64,000 nt of DNA. It comes from Pseudomonadota bacterium (lineage in GTDB: Bacteria > Pseudomonadota > Alphaproteobacteria > Reyranellales > Reyranellaceae). The position numbers and the translations under genes were made by a program. Shown piece by piece: positions 27,027 through 35,406 of this stretch. Numbering within the stretch: position 1 is the stretch's first letter; each line of letters begins with the position of its first letter. Where the stretch lies: contig JAFEBU010000080.1 in assembly GCA_018242505.1 (NCBI GenBank), positions 20,369 to 84,368 of the forward strand, given 5' to 3'. Below the pieces are notes generated by a model, which ran no database searches, had not been told where the DNA came from, and saw only the letters and a list, made by a program, of their open reading frames with translations.

Positions 27027-27596
27027 TCAGTCCTTGGCGCGTTCCATGTAGCTGCCGTCCTCGGTGTTGATCACCAGCTTGGTGCCGACGGCGATATGGG
27101 GGGGCACCATCACGCGGATGCCGCCTTCGACCACGGCCGGCTTGTAGGACGAGGAGGCGGTCTGTCCCTTCACCACGGCGTCGGCTTCGGTGACGGCCAG
27201 GACGACCGACTTCGGCAACTCGACGCCGACCGGCGTTCCTTCATAGAGCGACACGACGACTTCCATGCCGTCCTGCAGCCAGCGCGACTGATCGGGATCG
27301 AGCACGTCGGCGCCGACGGTGAGCTGCTCGAAGTTCTCCTTGTCCATGAAGGTGAAGCCGTTGTCGTCCTGGAACAGGTAGGTGCACTCGCGCTCGTCGA
27401 TATGGACGTGCTCGATGGTTTCGCCCGACCGGAACCGCTCCTGCAGCTTGTTGCCCTCGCGCAGGGCCTTGGCCTCGATCGCCACGAACGCGCCGCCCTT
27501 GCCCGGGCTGATATGCTGCACCTTGGCTGCCACCCAGAGCTTGCCGTTGTATTCGATGACGTTGCCGGCGCGGATGGAGTTGACGGGAACTTTCAT
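27027..27596 (-). CDS. efp: Translation elongation factor P
   Basis: EF-P (189 residues) relieves ribosome stalling on polyproline stretches. The N-terminal KOW-like domain carries Lys33 at the loop tip (HISPGKGGAF), the residue modified in EpmA-dependent EF-Ps. OB-fold domains II and III follow, with the C-terminal signature (KGQTASSSYKPAVVEGG..MVPPHI). The ATG at 27596 gives MKVPVNSIRAGNVI. The modifying enzyme EpmA is encoded 0.5 kb away on the other strand; EpmB is not in the window. Confidence 0.97.
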   Translation of the reverse strand: MKVPVNSIRAGNVIEYNGKLWVAAKVQHISPGKGGAFVAIEAKALREGNKLQERFRSGETIEHVHIDERECTYLFQDDNGFTFMDKENFEQLTVGADVLDPDQSRWLQDGMEVVVSLYEGTPVGVELPKSVVLAVTEADAVVKGQTASSSYKPAVVEGGIRVMVPPHIAVGTKLVINTEDGSYMERAKD

Positions 27597-27722
27597 GGGC
27601 CTACCCGGTCTTGCCGCTTGCTGCGGATGAATGGAATGCGGCCTCGTCCGCTGAACGCGGGACGAGGCCGGCGGCGGGCTTTTATCAAAGCCCGGCTGGA
27701 GCCGCAACCGGGGCCGACAGGC

Positions 27723-28076
27723 TCAAAGCCCCAGCGTCGCCTGCTTTTTCCTCGGTAAAGCCGCTGCAATCACAGCATGGGCACGCCTGAGGTAGGCTTT
27801 CATTTCAGACATTGTCAAGATTGCAGGGTCATCCAAGGCTACCCACTTGGCACGAGCAAGATAGGGTGCGGGACGGAAGCCGTTGGAGCAGCTCAGGGCC
27901 TCGTAATGCTCTTCCGGGCACTTGAAGGAAATCCGGCCAACCGAATGCTCGCGCGGCGCGATCAGGCAGAACATCTTGCCGCCTACTTTGAAGACGATCA
28001 CGCCTTCCCACTGGATCGTGCGCGTGGCGGCCGGCAGGGAAGCGCAGAATTTGTCGATTTGCGCCGGGGTCATCAT
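27723..28076 (-). CDS. MmcQ/YjbR family protein
   Basis: Small soluble protein of 117 residues of the MmcQ/YjbR family (CyaY-like fold). Family features are the N-terminal helix with LPAATRTIQW, VFKVGGKMFCLI, the RISFKCPEEHYEAL strand-helix, and the C-terminal KWVALDD and KAYLRRAHAVIAAALPRKK. The family is thought to bind DNA or small ligands; no enzymatic role is established. It is divergent from epmA with 41 bases between starts. Confidence 0.88.
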   Translation of the reverse strand: MMTPAQIDKFCASLPAATRTIQWEGVIVFKVGGKMFCLIAPREHSVGRISFKCPEEHYEALSCSNGFRPAPYLARAKWVALDDPAILTMSEMKAYLRRAHAVIAAALPRKKQATLGL

Positions 28077-28117
28077 GATACCCTACACGCCGTCGCCGCC
28101 GCATGCGATGGTCGAGC

Positions 28118-29116
28118 ATGAACGAGTGGCGTCCCGACAAGCTTACCCGACGTTTGCCCAACCTCGAGGTCCGGACCAGGCTTCAAAGTGCGATCCGGCA
28201 TTGGTTTGCAGCCGAGGGCTTCGTCGAGGTCGAGACGCCGATCCTGCAGGTGAGCCCCGGGGCCGAGGTACATCTTTCGGGCTTCGCCACCGACTGGGAA
28301 ACACCGGACGGCGAGGACGAGCAGGTGCGCTGGCTGCACAGCTCGCCCGAATTCGCGATGAAGAAGTTGCTGGCGGGCGGGATGCCCAGGATCTTCCAGT
28401 TCGCACGCGTCTTCCGCAATGCCGAGGGCTCGGCGCTGCATCATCCCGAGTTCACCATGCTGGAATGGTATCGAGCCGGCGCGGGCTACGAGACCCTGAT
28501 GGAGGATTGCGCGGCACTGCTGCGGCTCGCGGATGGGCATGAGCTCAGATGGGAGGGGAATGTCTGCGATCCCATGGCTGTTCCCGATCGGCTGACGGTG
28601 GCGGAAGCGTTCGATCGGCATGCCGGCGTCGATCTCCTGGCAACCGTCGGCGATGCGGAGGCGCTCGCCAGGCATGCGGGCATTGCCATGCACAGCAACG
28701 ACACATGGGACGACGTCTTCTTCCGCATCATGTTCGACAAGATCGAGCGGAAGCTCGGCATGGGGCGGCCGACGATCCTGTACGAATATCCGATCTCGAT
28801 GGCGGCGTTGGCGCGCGCCAAACCGGGCGATCCACGTGTCGCCGAGCGCTTCGAGCTCTATGCCTGCGGCGTCGAGCTCGCCAACGCCTTCGGCGAACTC
28901 ACCGATCCTGCGATCCAGCGCGCGCGGCTGAAAGCCGACATGGACGAGAAGGAACGTCTCTATGGCCTGCGCTGGCCGGTCGATCCCGACTTCCTCGCCG
29001 CCCTCGACCATGGTTTGCCCGACAGCAGCGGTATCGCCCTTGGCTTCGACCGGCTTGCCATGCTCGTCACCGGCGCCTCACGCATCGAGGACGTGCTGTG
29101 GCTGCCGGTGCGTTGA
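28118..29116 (+). CDS. epmA: EF-P lysine aminoacylase EpmA
   Basis: Class II LysRS paralogue (332 residues) that attaches (R)-beta-lysine to the EF-P lysine. Motif 2 (FARVFRNAEGSALHHPEFTMLEWYRAG) and motif 3 (SSGIALGFDRLAMLVTGASRIEDVLWLP) are intact. The N-terminal anticodon-binding domain of true LysRS is absent, which separates EpmA from tRNA synthetases. The ATG at 28118 is preferred over 28103. Linkage with efp within 1 kb supports the assignment. Confidence 0.95.
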   Translation: MNEWRPDKLTRRLPNLEVRTRLQSAIRHWFAAEGFVEVETPILQVSPGAEVHLSGFATDWETPDGEDEQVRWLHSSPEFAMKKLLAGGMPRIFQFARVFRNAEGSALHHPEFTMLEWYRAGAGYETLMEDCAALLRLADGHELRWEGNVCDPMAVPDRLTVAEAFDRHAGVDLLATVGDAEALARHAGIAMHSNDTWDDVFFRIMFDKIERKLGMGRPTILYEYPISMAALARAKPGDPRVAERFELYACGVELANAFGELTDPAIQRARLKADMDEKERLYGLRWPVDPDFLAALDHGLPDSSGIALGFDRLAMLVTGASRIEDVLWLPVR

Positions 29117-29589
29117 CCGGCGTTCCCGATGCAACCCGCGGGATCGTGCGAAGGGCTCGCCGACTGTTCCTAATCGGCGCAGTCGTACCGGTTGCTGCCG
29201 GGGCTTCGGCTGGGCGCTTCTCTGCGTCGAAGCGGCGGGCGGCGGCGGCACGTCCTGCGGGTGGAGGGCCCGCACAGCCCGCTCCGCAATCGGCACAGAC
29301 TGCCCCCCTGCGCAGGGCAGCGAAGGCGGGTGTGCGCTCAAGATTCACCCTGTCGGCGAGTTCGCGGGCGTCGCGCGGACGGATTTCATCGGGACGCGAC
29401 CGCTTTCGCCCATCCGGGCGGCGAGCTTGTGCAGGCGAGCTCCTGTCTCGATCTTGACGTCGGAAGAAGGTGGTGTTGCGGCAATTCTTCACTTCCCAAT
29501 CAATGACTTATCGTAAAAATCTGCAGTTACAGAGACCTTTCGATTTCTAAGTATGCTATACTGTTGATCTTTGACGGCTGGGGGATTGG
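29117..29589. other. 473-base gap: possible short secreted ORF and the MHS promoter
   Basis: No convincing family gene. The only frame with a hint of function begins at GTG 29146 and ends at 29457 (103 residues). Its start, VRRARRLFLIGAVVPVAAGASA, would make a signal peptide, but the rest is Arg/Ser/Ala-rich and may be fortuitous. The last 80 bases are AT-rich and hold a promoter-like element for the downstream transporter. Confidence 0.4.
29557..29562 (+). promoter_or_regulatory. Candidate -10 element upstream of the MHS transporter
   Basis: TATACT preceded by TATGC (extended -10 form) lies 27 bases upstream of the transporter ATG, at the end of an AT-rich stretch. No good -35 box is seen, consistent with an extended -10 promoter or an activator-dependent one. 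Confidence 0.4.
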
Positions 29590-30909
29590 ATGCAGACGGC
29601 GATTCCGCTCGATGCGGGTTCTGGAACAAGAGAGAGTATGGCGGGGCGGGTGCCGCTCAAGGTCGTAATGGCGGCGGTCGCAGGCAACGCCATCGAGTTT
29701 TTCGATTTCATCGTCTATGCCTATTTTGCCGTCTACATCGGCCAGACTTTCTTCCCGGCCAAGACCGAGTTCATGAGCCTGCTGCTGTCGGTGGGGGTGT
29801 TCGGTGTCGGCTTCGTGTTCCGGCCGCTGGGCGGGGTCTTGATCGGCGCTTATGCCGACCGCGCCGGCCGCAAGCCCGCAATGCTGCTCACGATCGCCAT
29901 GATCACGGTCGGGACGCTTGCCCTCGCGTTCACGCCTTCCTACGCATCGATTGGCTTGGCCGCCCCGATCATCGTCGTGGTCTGCCGGCTGGTGCAGGGG
30001 CTCGCCCTGGGCGGCGAGGTGGGGCCTGCGAGCGTCTTCCTGATCGAGATCGCCCCGGAGGGCAAGCGCGGCCTTTATTCGAGCTGGCAACTCGCGAGCC
30101 AGGGACTGGCCGCCTTGGCGGCAAGCGGATGCGGACTGTTGATGTCCTATCTGCTTTCGCCGGCCGAGTTGGCCGCGTGGGGATGGCGCGTGCCGTTCCT
30201 GCTCTGCCTCGTGCTGATCCCGGTGGCGCTGTATCTGCGGCACACCATGCCCGAGACGCTGCAGGCGCCGGCACCGGCCAGGACGGCCGCTGCCATGCCG
30301 AAGGAGGAACGGGTCCGGGTCGGGTCGCATGGCGGCTTCATCCTGCTCGCCGTGCTGGTCATCATGGGCGCCACGGTCTCGACCTATGCCGCCAACTACA
30401 TGACGACCTATGCCATCAACACATTGCACTTCCCGGCATCGACGGCGCTCGCCGCGACCGTGATCGGTGGTGTCTCCACCTTCCTGTTCGCATTGCTCGG
30501 GGGATGGCTGGCGGATCGGCACGGGCGGCGCCTGGTGATGCTCCTGCCACGGCTTCTCCTGACCATCGTGACCTGGCCGCTATTCCTGTTGATCGATCTT
30601 TGGCCGGGCGTTGCGACCCTCTATGCGACGACGATCGCTCTGACCGGATTGACGGCCATAAGCGCCACGGCGTCGCTGGTGGCGATTCCGGAATTGCTGC
30701 CGCGCACCATCCGCACCACCGGCCTTGCGATTGCCTATGCGGTGGGCGTTGCGTTGTTCGGCGGTAGCACCCAGTTCGTCATCACCTGGCTGCTCGGCGT
30801 CACCGGCAATCCGAGTTCGCCGGCCTGGTATGTGACGGCAACCAGCCTCATCTCTCTCCTTGCCATGCTGGCCATACCCGAAAGCCGTGGCCGGCAACTC
30901 AAGAGATGA
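29590..30909 (+). CDS. MFS transporter, metabolite:H+ symporter (MHS) family
   Basis: Inner-membrane symporter of 439 residues with twelve predicted helices. The MHS opening AAVAGNAIEFFDFIVYAYFA and the loop 2-3 motif GVLIGAYADRAGRKPAM are present, with RLVQGLALGGEVGPASVFLIE in helix 4-5. The family imports carboxylates such as citrate and 2-oxoglutarate, or betaine/proline; substrate is not readable here. It ends 13 bases from the convergent response regulator. Confidence 0.92.
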   Translation: MQTAIPLDAGSGTRESMAGRVPLKVVMAAVAGNAIEFFDFIVYAYFAVYIGQTFFPAKTEFMSLLLSVGVFGVGFVFRPLGGVLIGAYADRAGRKPAMLLTIAMITVGTLALAFTPSYASIGLAAPIIVVVCRLVQGLALGGEVGPASVFLIEIAPEGKRGLYSSWQLASQGLAALAASGCGLLMSYLLSPAELAAWGWRVPFLLCLVLIPVALYLRHTMPETLQAPAPARTAAAMPKEERVRVGSHGGFILLAVLVIMGATVSTYAANYMTTYAINTLHFPASTALAATVIGGVSTFLFALLGGWLADRHGRRLVMLLPRLLLTIVTWPLFLLIDLWPGVATLYATTIALTGLTAISATASLVAIPELLPRTIRTTGLAIAYAVGVALFGGSTQFVITWLLGVTGNPSSPAWYVTATSLISLLAMLAIPESRGRQLKR

Positions 30910-30922
30910 GGGCGATGCGCCG

Positions 30923-31717
30923 TCAGACGGCGGCTTTGCGTTCGCCGCCCCACCGATAGCCGAACGAGGGATAGTTCTCGATCTCGGTGAAGGTCTCGTC
31001 GACCACGCGGAACTTGTTGCGGATCCGCTTGATCGTCGAACGCACGTTGGTCCGGTAGCCATGTTCGCCGCTGCCGGCGATGAAGCCCACGTGATGCATG
31101 CAGTCGTAAACGGCGCGATAGCTCACGTGATCGCCGATTCGCGAGGCAAGCAGGCGGACGACGTTGAATTCCGTCAAGGTCAGGTTGACGTCGGTGCCGT
31201 TCCAGAAGGCGCGGCTGATGCGCGGCTTGAGCTGCAACTTGCCGCAATGGAGCGTCTCGTCGACGGAGAGCTCGGCCGGCCGCTTGGACGATTCCACGAT
31301 CAGGCGCACGCGCCTGGCCAGGATCGGCATGCCGCGGGCCTTGTCGACGAAATCCAGCGCGCCGTGATCCAGTGCGGCGCTCTCGAGGTGAGGGGTCGAC
31401 CGGCCTGTCAGGAAGACCACGGGCAGCCGGACGCCTTCGCGACGCAGCCGCGGCACCAGTTCGATGCCGGTCATTTCCGGCATGTTCCAGTCGAGTACGA
31501 TCACGTCGGCGGAAACGCCTTCGCTCACTGCGGCCAGAAGTGCTGCCCCATCGCGGTAGCTCGTGACCGAGAAGCCCAAATCCTCAAGTTCGGCTGATGC
31601 CGCTTCGCGGAAATCATCATCGTCGTCGACGAAAATCAGACGGATCTGGTTACTGGAATCCCCCGAAACGGCGCCATGAATTTTCGCAGGCGCAGTCTGG
31701 CCCGATATCTGTAGCAT
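30923..31717 (-). CDS. Orphan response regulator, OmpR/PhoB-like (ChvI-like)
   Basis: Regulator of 264 residues. The receiver domain (about 22-140) has the acidic pocket FVDDDDDF, the phosphoacceptor Asp in VIVLDWNMPEMTG, the conserved Thr in VVFLTGR and Lys in DFVDKA. The C-terminal winged helix (about 155-258) runs from LTLTEFNVVRLLA to the ENYPSFGYRW wing. It is most like the ChvI branch. No histidine kinase is adjacent. The ATG at 31717 is supported by GGAGGG (minus strand) three bases upstream, inside a hairpin. A non-homologous upstream extension in the same frame was rejected. Confidence 0.9.
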   Translation of the reverse strand: MLQISGQTAPAKIHGAVSGDSSNQIRLIFVDDDDDFREAASAELEDLGFSVTSYRDGAALLAAVSEGVSADVIVLDWNMPEMTGIELVPRLRREGVRLPVVFLTGRSTPHLESAALDHGALDFVDKARGMPILARRVRLIVESSKRPAELSVDETLHCGKLQLKPRISRAFWNGTDVNLTLTEFNVVRLLASRIGDHVSYRAVYDCMHHVGFIAGSGEHGYRTNVRSTIKRIRNKFRVVDETFTEIENYPSFGYRWGGERKAAV

Positions 31718-31740
31718 TTGCCCTCCACAATCCTGTGGAG
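31718..31740 (-). promoter_or_regulatory. Hairpin enclosing the ribosome-binding site of the response regulator
   Basis: Read on the minus strand, CTCCACA (31740-31734) and TGTGGAG (31729-31723) form a perfect 7-bp stem with a GGAT loop. The 3' arm contains most of the Shine-Dalgarno GGAGGG, and the ATG follows after CAA. The fold would hide the ribosome-binding site, suggesting translational control (an RNA thermometer, a regulator-bound site or coupling). It is inferred from base pairing only. Confidence 0.6.
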
Positions 31741-31887
31741 AGCCCCCAATACCCCCTCGGAGATCTCCCCACACACCCGAGCGGAGCATATGCCAGGTGG
31801 CGTGCGATCTAGAAGAGCCCGCGTCCCAAACCGCAAATTGGTCACAACCATGGCGGGTCGATTCGCGGCGGCGATGGCAGCCAAAAA

Positions 31888-32364
31888 CTATAGAGCCTTC
31901 AGGGCCTCCTGCACCTCGGCGACATGGCCGGCGACCTTGACCTTGCGCCACGCCCTGCGCACGACGCCGTCCGTGTCGATCAGGAAGGTGGCGCGATCGA
32001 TCCCCATATATTTGCGACCATAAAGGCTCTTTTCGATCCAGGTGCCGTACTTCTCGCAGATCTTGCCATCCTCATCGGATACAAGAGGAAAGGGCAGCTT
32101 GTACTTGGTCTTGAACTTGTCGTGACGGGCGACGCTGTCCTTGCTTACACCCACGACCTGCGCCTTTAGCTTCTTGAAATCCGGGGCGGCATCGCGGAAG
32201 CCGCAGGCTTCCGTCGTGCAGCCCGGCGTGTCGTCCTTGGGATAAAAATAGAGCACCACCGGCTTGCCGCGCAGTTCGGAGAGCTTCAGCTTGCCATTGC
32301 CGTCGGTCGGCGCCGTGAAATCCGGGGCCTTCTTGCCCTCCAGCTTGTCGCCACTGGCCGTCAT
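31888..32364 (-). CDS. bcp: Thiol peroxidase of the BCP/PrxQ type
   Basis: Thioredoxin-dependent peroxiredoxin of 158 residues, cytosolic. The peroxidatic Cys49 lies in TPGCTTEACGF, and the resolving Cys54 is five residues later, the PrxQ/BCP arrangement. The AP-D-F start, the YFYPKDDTPG block and the C-terminal KVKVAGHVAEV are all typical. Its ATG overlaps the glnE stop by three bases (ATGA), so it is translated with glnE. Confidence 0.95.
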   Translation of the reverse strand: MTASGDKLEGKKAPDFTAPTDGNGKLKLSELRGKPVVLYFYPKDDTPGCTTEACGFRDAAPDFKKLKAQVVGVSKDSVARHDKFKTKYKLPFPLVSDEDGKICEKYGTWIEKSLYGRKYMGIDRATFLIDTDGVVRRAWRKVKVAGHVAEVQEALKAL

Positions 32365-35315
32365 CCTTCACTCCTCCGCTCTCGGCGCGGCTGCCATCCG
32401 GCCTGCCGTGCCGGCTCTTCGATCAGGCGCTGGTATATAGCACGCGCTGCTTCCGTTTCGCCGGAGATGCGGGCGCGCAGCCCATCGAGGTCGACAGCGC
32501 CTTCGGTCTCGGCGATGAGCCGACGCTGTCCTTCCGGTGCCTTGGTCTCGTCGAATGTCGCCTCGTCGGTATTGAGCGTGAGACGCAAGAGGCTCTGCAC
32601 GTCCGAGAGGAGCTGCCGCGTAGCGCAGAGCCGCTCGGCATCCTCTCGATCGAGAAAGCCCGCCGCCGTCGCGCGACGCAGCATCTCCGCGGGGTGAGGA
32701 TCGAGGATGTCCGGCCGTGCCGCGGCGTGACGAAGGGCGAGATACTGGGCCACGAAGTCGATGTCGAACAGGCCGCCGGGCAGGTGCTTGAAGTCCCATG
32801 CCGTCTTGGGCGGAGCATGATGGGCAATGCGGTCGCGCATGTCGGCCACGTCGCGCACCAGGCCGGCCGCGTCACGCGGGCGGCACAAGGTCTTGTTCAC
32901 GATGGCGGTCAAGCGGTCGGCGAGGGCGGTCGGACCGTGGATGACGCGCGTCCGCGTCAGCGCCATATGCTCCCAGGTCCAGGCCGACTGGGCGTGGTAG
33001 GTCTCGAAGCCTTCGAGCGAGTTGGCGAGCGGGCCGGCGCGGCCTGACGGGCGAAGCCTCATGTCGACTTCGTAAAGCGCGCCCTCATTGGTGAGCGCCG
33101 TGAGCGCCGTCACGATCTTGGCGCTGAGGCGCGTGTAGTACTGAATGGGCGGCAACGGCTGGCTGCCATCCGAGGTCTCGAGATCCGAGGGAACGTCATA
33201 CACGAAGATCAGGTCGAGATCCGAGGTTGCCGACATTTCGCGGCTGCCGAGCTTGCCCAGCCCCAGGACCGCCAGACGCCGGCCGTGAAAGCCGCCATGG
33301 GCCTCCGCGAAGCTTTGCTCGACGCGGTCGCAGAGGGCCGAGATCGTCGCCTCGGCGATGTCGGAATAGGCGGTGCCGGCCTGCGCCGGCGACACGATGC
33401 GCTCGAGCTGCTGGACGCCGACCTGGAAGCGCCGGTCGTTCGCCCACCGCCGTGCCGTATCCAGGATATCCTGCTCGCCTTGGACGGTCGCCAACGCTGC
33501 GGCGAGATCCTCGGTCATGACCGAGGCCGACGGCAGCGGCGTGTAGAAGCTGCCCAGCAGCACCGAATCGAGCAGAAGGGTGCGTCGCGCCAGATGGGCG
33601 GCAAGCCCGGGCGCGCTGCCCATCACGGTCGCGACCAGCTCCAGCAGCGCCGGATTTGACTTGAACAGCGAGAAGAGCTGCACACCCGCCGGCAGGTTGG
33701 CGAGAAAGAGGTCGAGATTGAGCAGAGCCTGGTCGGGAGCGGCGGTTGCGCCGAGCGCCTTGAGCAGGGCCGGCATCAGCTCGGTGAGCAGTTCGCGGGC
33801 GCGGGCCGAGCGGGTGGCGCGATAGCGGCCGTGATGCCAGCGGCGCACCATGCCGGCGGCGGCCGACGGGTCGCGGAAGCCGAGCGCGCTCAGCGTCCCC
33901 AGCGTGCCCGGATCGTCCTCGGTCCCGGTGAAAACGAGATTGCCGCCAGGGCCGGCGAGACTCGGCGCATCCTCGAACAGTCGCGCATAGTGGCTTTCCA
34001 CGCAGCGCAACCGGGCCAGCAGCTCCCGCTCGAAAGCGGCGCGGTCGGCGTAGCCGAGGAACGTCGCGATGGCCGAAAGTCCCGCATCGTCGTTGGGCAG
34101 GCTGTGGGTCTGCCGATCGTCGACCATCTGCAGGCGGTGCTCCACGCGACGCAAGAAGCCGTAGGCTTCCGCCAGCTCCTCGGCTGCGGTCGCGGTCACG
34201 TGGCCGGCGACGGCGAGCGCGTCCAGCGTTTCGCAGGTTCCCCGCAGGCGCAGCGCCGGGTTGCGGCCGCCGAAGATGAGCTGCTGGGTCTGGGCGAAGA
34301 ACTCGATCTCGCGGATGCCGCCGCGTCCCAGCTTCACATTGTGGCCCGGTACGCCCACAGTGCTGCCGCCGCGATGGGCGTTGATCTGACGCTTGATCGA
34401 GTGGATGTCGTGGATCGCCGCAAAATCGAGATGGCGGCGCCAGATATAGGGCCGCAGCTCGGACAGGAATGCGGTGCCGACCGATCGGTTGCCGGCGACA
34501 GGGTGCGCCTTGATCATCGCCGCACGCTCCCAGTTCTGGCCGACGCTCTCGTAGTAGAGCTCGGCGGCCTGGACCGACATGGCAAGCGGCGTCGAGCCGG
34601 GGTCGGGTCTGAGACGCAGGTCGGTGCGGAAGATGTAGCCGTCGGCGGACGTCTCCGACAGAAGCTGCACCAGCAGCCGGGCCGCACGCACGAACTGCTG
34701 GGGGACATGCTCATTTCCAGCCAAGGCCGGCGCATCGCGGTCGTAGAGCAGGATCAGGTCGATGTCGCTCGAATAGTTGAGTTCTCCCGCACCCAGCTTG
34801 CCCATGCCGAGCGCGGTGAAGGCCGCAGCATCGGGGTCGCCGTCGATGGCGAGTTGACCGTTGCGCCCAAGTTGCAGCAGAATCGCGTCGATCAGGGCAT
34901 CGAGTGCGCCGCTGGCGAAGGCGCTGAGCGCTCCCGTGATCCGTCCGAGCGGCCACGTACCGGAGATGTCGGCAACTGCCACCGCGAGCGCGACCTGCCT
35001 CTTGAGCCGGCGCAGGACTGGCGCGACCTCGCCGGGATCGGTGCCGGCACGCGCCCTCTGGCGCACCGAAGCCAAGGCCTCGTCGAGCGAGGCGAGCGAT
35101 GCGTCGGGCCCGCGACGCCACAGATCGGCCATGAAATCGGGGTCTTTTAGCGCCGTCTCGGTAAGGTAGGGGCTGTTGCCGAACAGCGCTTCCAGAAGCG
35201 CGACAGCCGCCGGGTCTCCGGGTCTCTGGGCCTTCTCGTCCCAGCGCGTCCATGCAACGGCGAGACGTTCGACGTGGTGTGGGCGCGGCAGGCGGGCGGT
35301 TGAAAGCCAAGACAT
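32361..35315 (-). CDS. glnE: Bifunctional glutamine synthetase adenylyltransferase/deadenylylase
   Basis: Two-domain enzyme of 984 residues controlling glutamine synthetase activity in response to PII. The N-terminal adenylyl-removing nucleotidyltransferase domain has GMGKLGAGELNYSSDIDLI (about residue 170). The C-terminal adenylylating domain has GLGKLGSREMSATSDLDLI (about 690), and both carry the metal-binding SD(I/L)DL. Helical regulatory domains lie between and after. Length matches the family (E. coli 946). It is upstream of bcp and divergent from the YhdP-like gene. Confidence 0.97.
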   Translation of the reverse strand: MSWLSTARLPRPHHVERLAVAWTRWDEKAQRPGDPAAVALLEALFGNSPYLTETALKDPDFMADLWRRGPDASLASLDEALASVRQRARAGTDPGEVAPVLRRLKRQVALAVAVADISGTWPLGRITGALSAFASGALDALIDAILLQLGRNGQLAIDGDPDAAAFTALGMGKLGAGELNYSSDIDLILLYDRDAPALAGNEHVPQQFVRAARLLVQLLSETSADGYIFRTDLRLRPDPGSTPLAMSVQAAELYYESVGQNWERAAMIKAHPVAGNRSVGTAFLSELRPYIWRRHLDFAAIHDIHSIKRQINAHRGGSTVGVPGHNVKLGRGGIREIEFFAQTQQLIFGGRNPALRLRGTCETLDALAVAGHVTATAAEELAEAYGFLRRVEHRLQMVDDRQTHSLPNDDAGLSAIATFLGYADRAAFERELLARLRCVESHYARLFEDAPSLAGPGGNLVFTGTEDDPGTLGTLSALGFRDPSAAAGMVRRWHHGRYRATRSARARELLTELMPALLKALGATAAPDQALLNLDLFLANLPAGVQLFSLFKSNPALLELVATVMGSAPGLAAHLARRTLLLDSVLLGSFYTPLPSASVMTEDLAAALATVQGEQDILDTARRWANDRRFQVGVQQLERIVSPAQAGTAYSDIAEATISALCDRVEQSFAEAHGGFHGRRLAVLGLGKLGSREMSATSDLDLIFVYDVPSDLETSDGSQPLPPIQYYTRLSAKIVTALTALTNEGALYEVDMRLRPSGRAGPLANSLEGFETYHAQSAWTWEHMALTRTRVIHGPTALADRLTAIVNKTLCRPRDAAGLVRDVADMRDRIAHHAPPKTAWDFKHLPGGLFDIDFVAQYLALRHAAARPDILDPHPAEMLRRATAAGFLDREDAERLCATRQLLSDVQSLLRLTLNTDEATFDETKAPEGQRRLIAETEGAVDLDGLRARISGETEAARAIYQRLIEEPARQAGWQPRRERRSEG

Positions 35316-35406
35316 CGGATGGTGCGGCAGCTAAATTGTCGAACAGAGCGGCACGCTTGCCCGGACCTGCAGTTATCGTCAAGAACGCTAGACAAGCGGA
35401 AGAGCT

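Noticed and set aside
25791..27758. 655-codon frame on the plus strand
   Set aside because: Antisense to the inositol-monophosphatase-family gene and efp; composition typical of a shadow frame.
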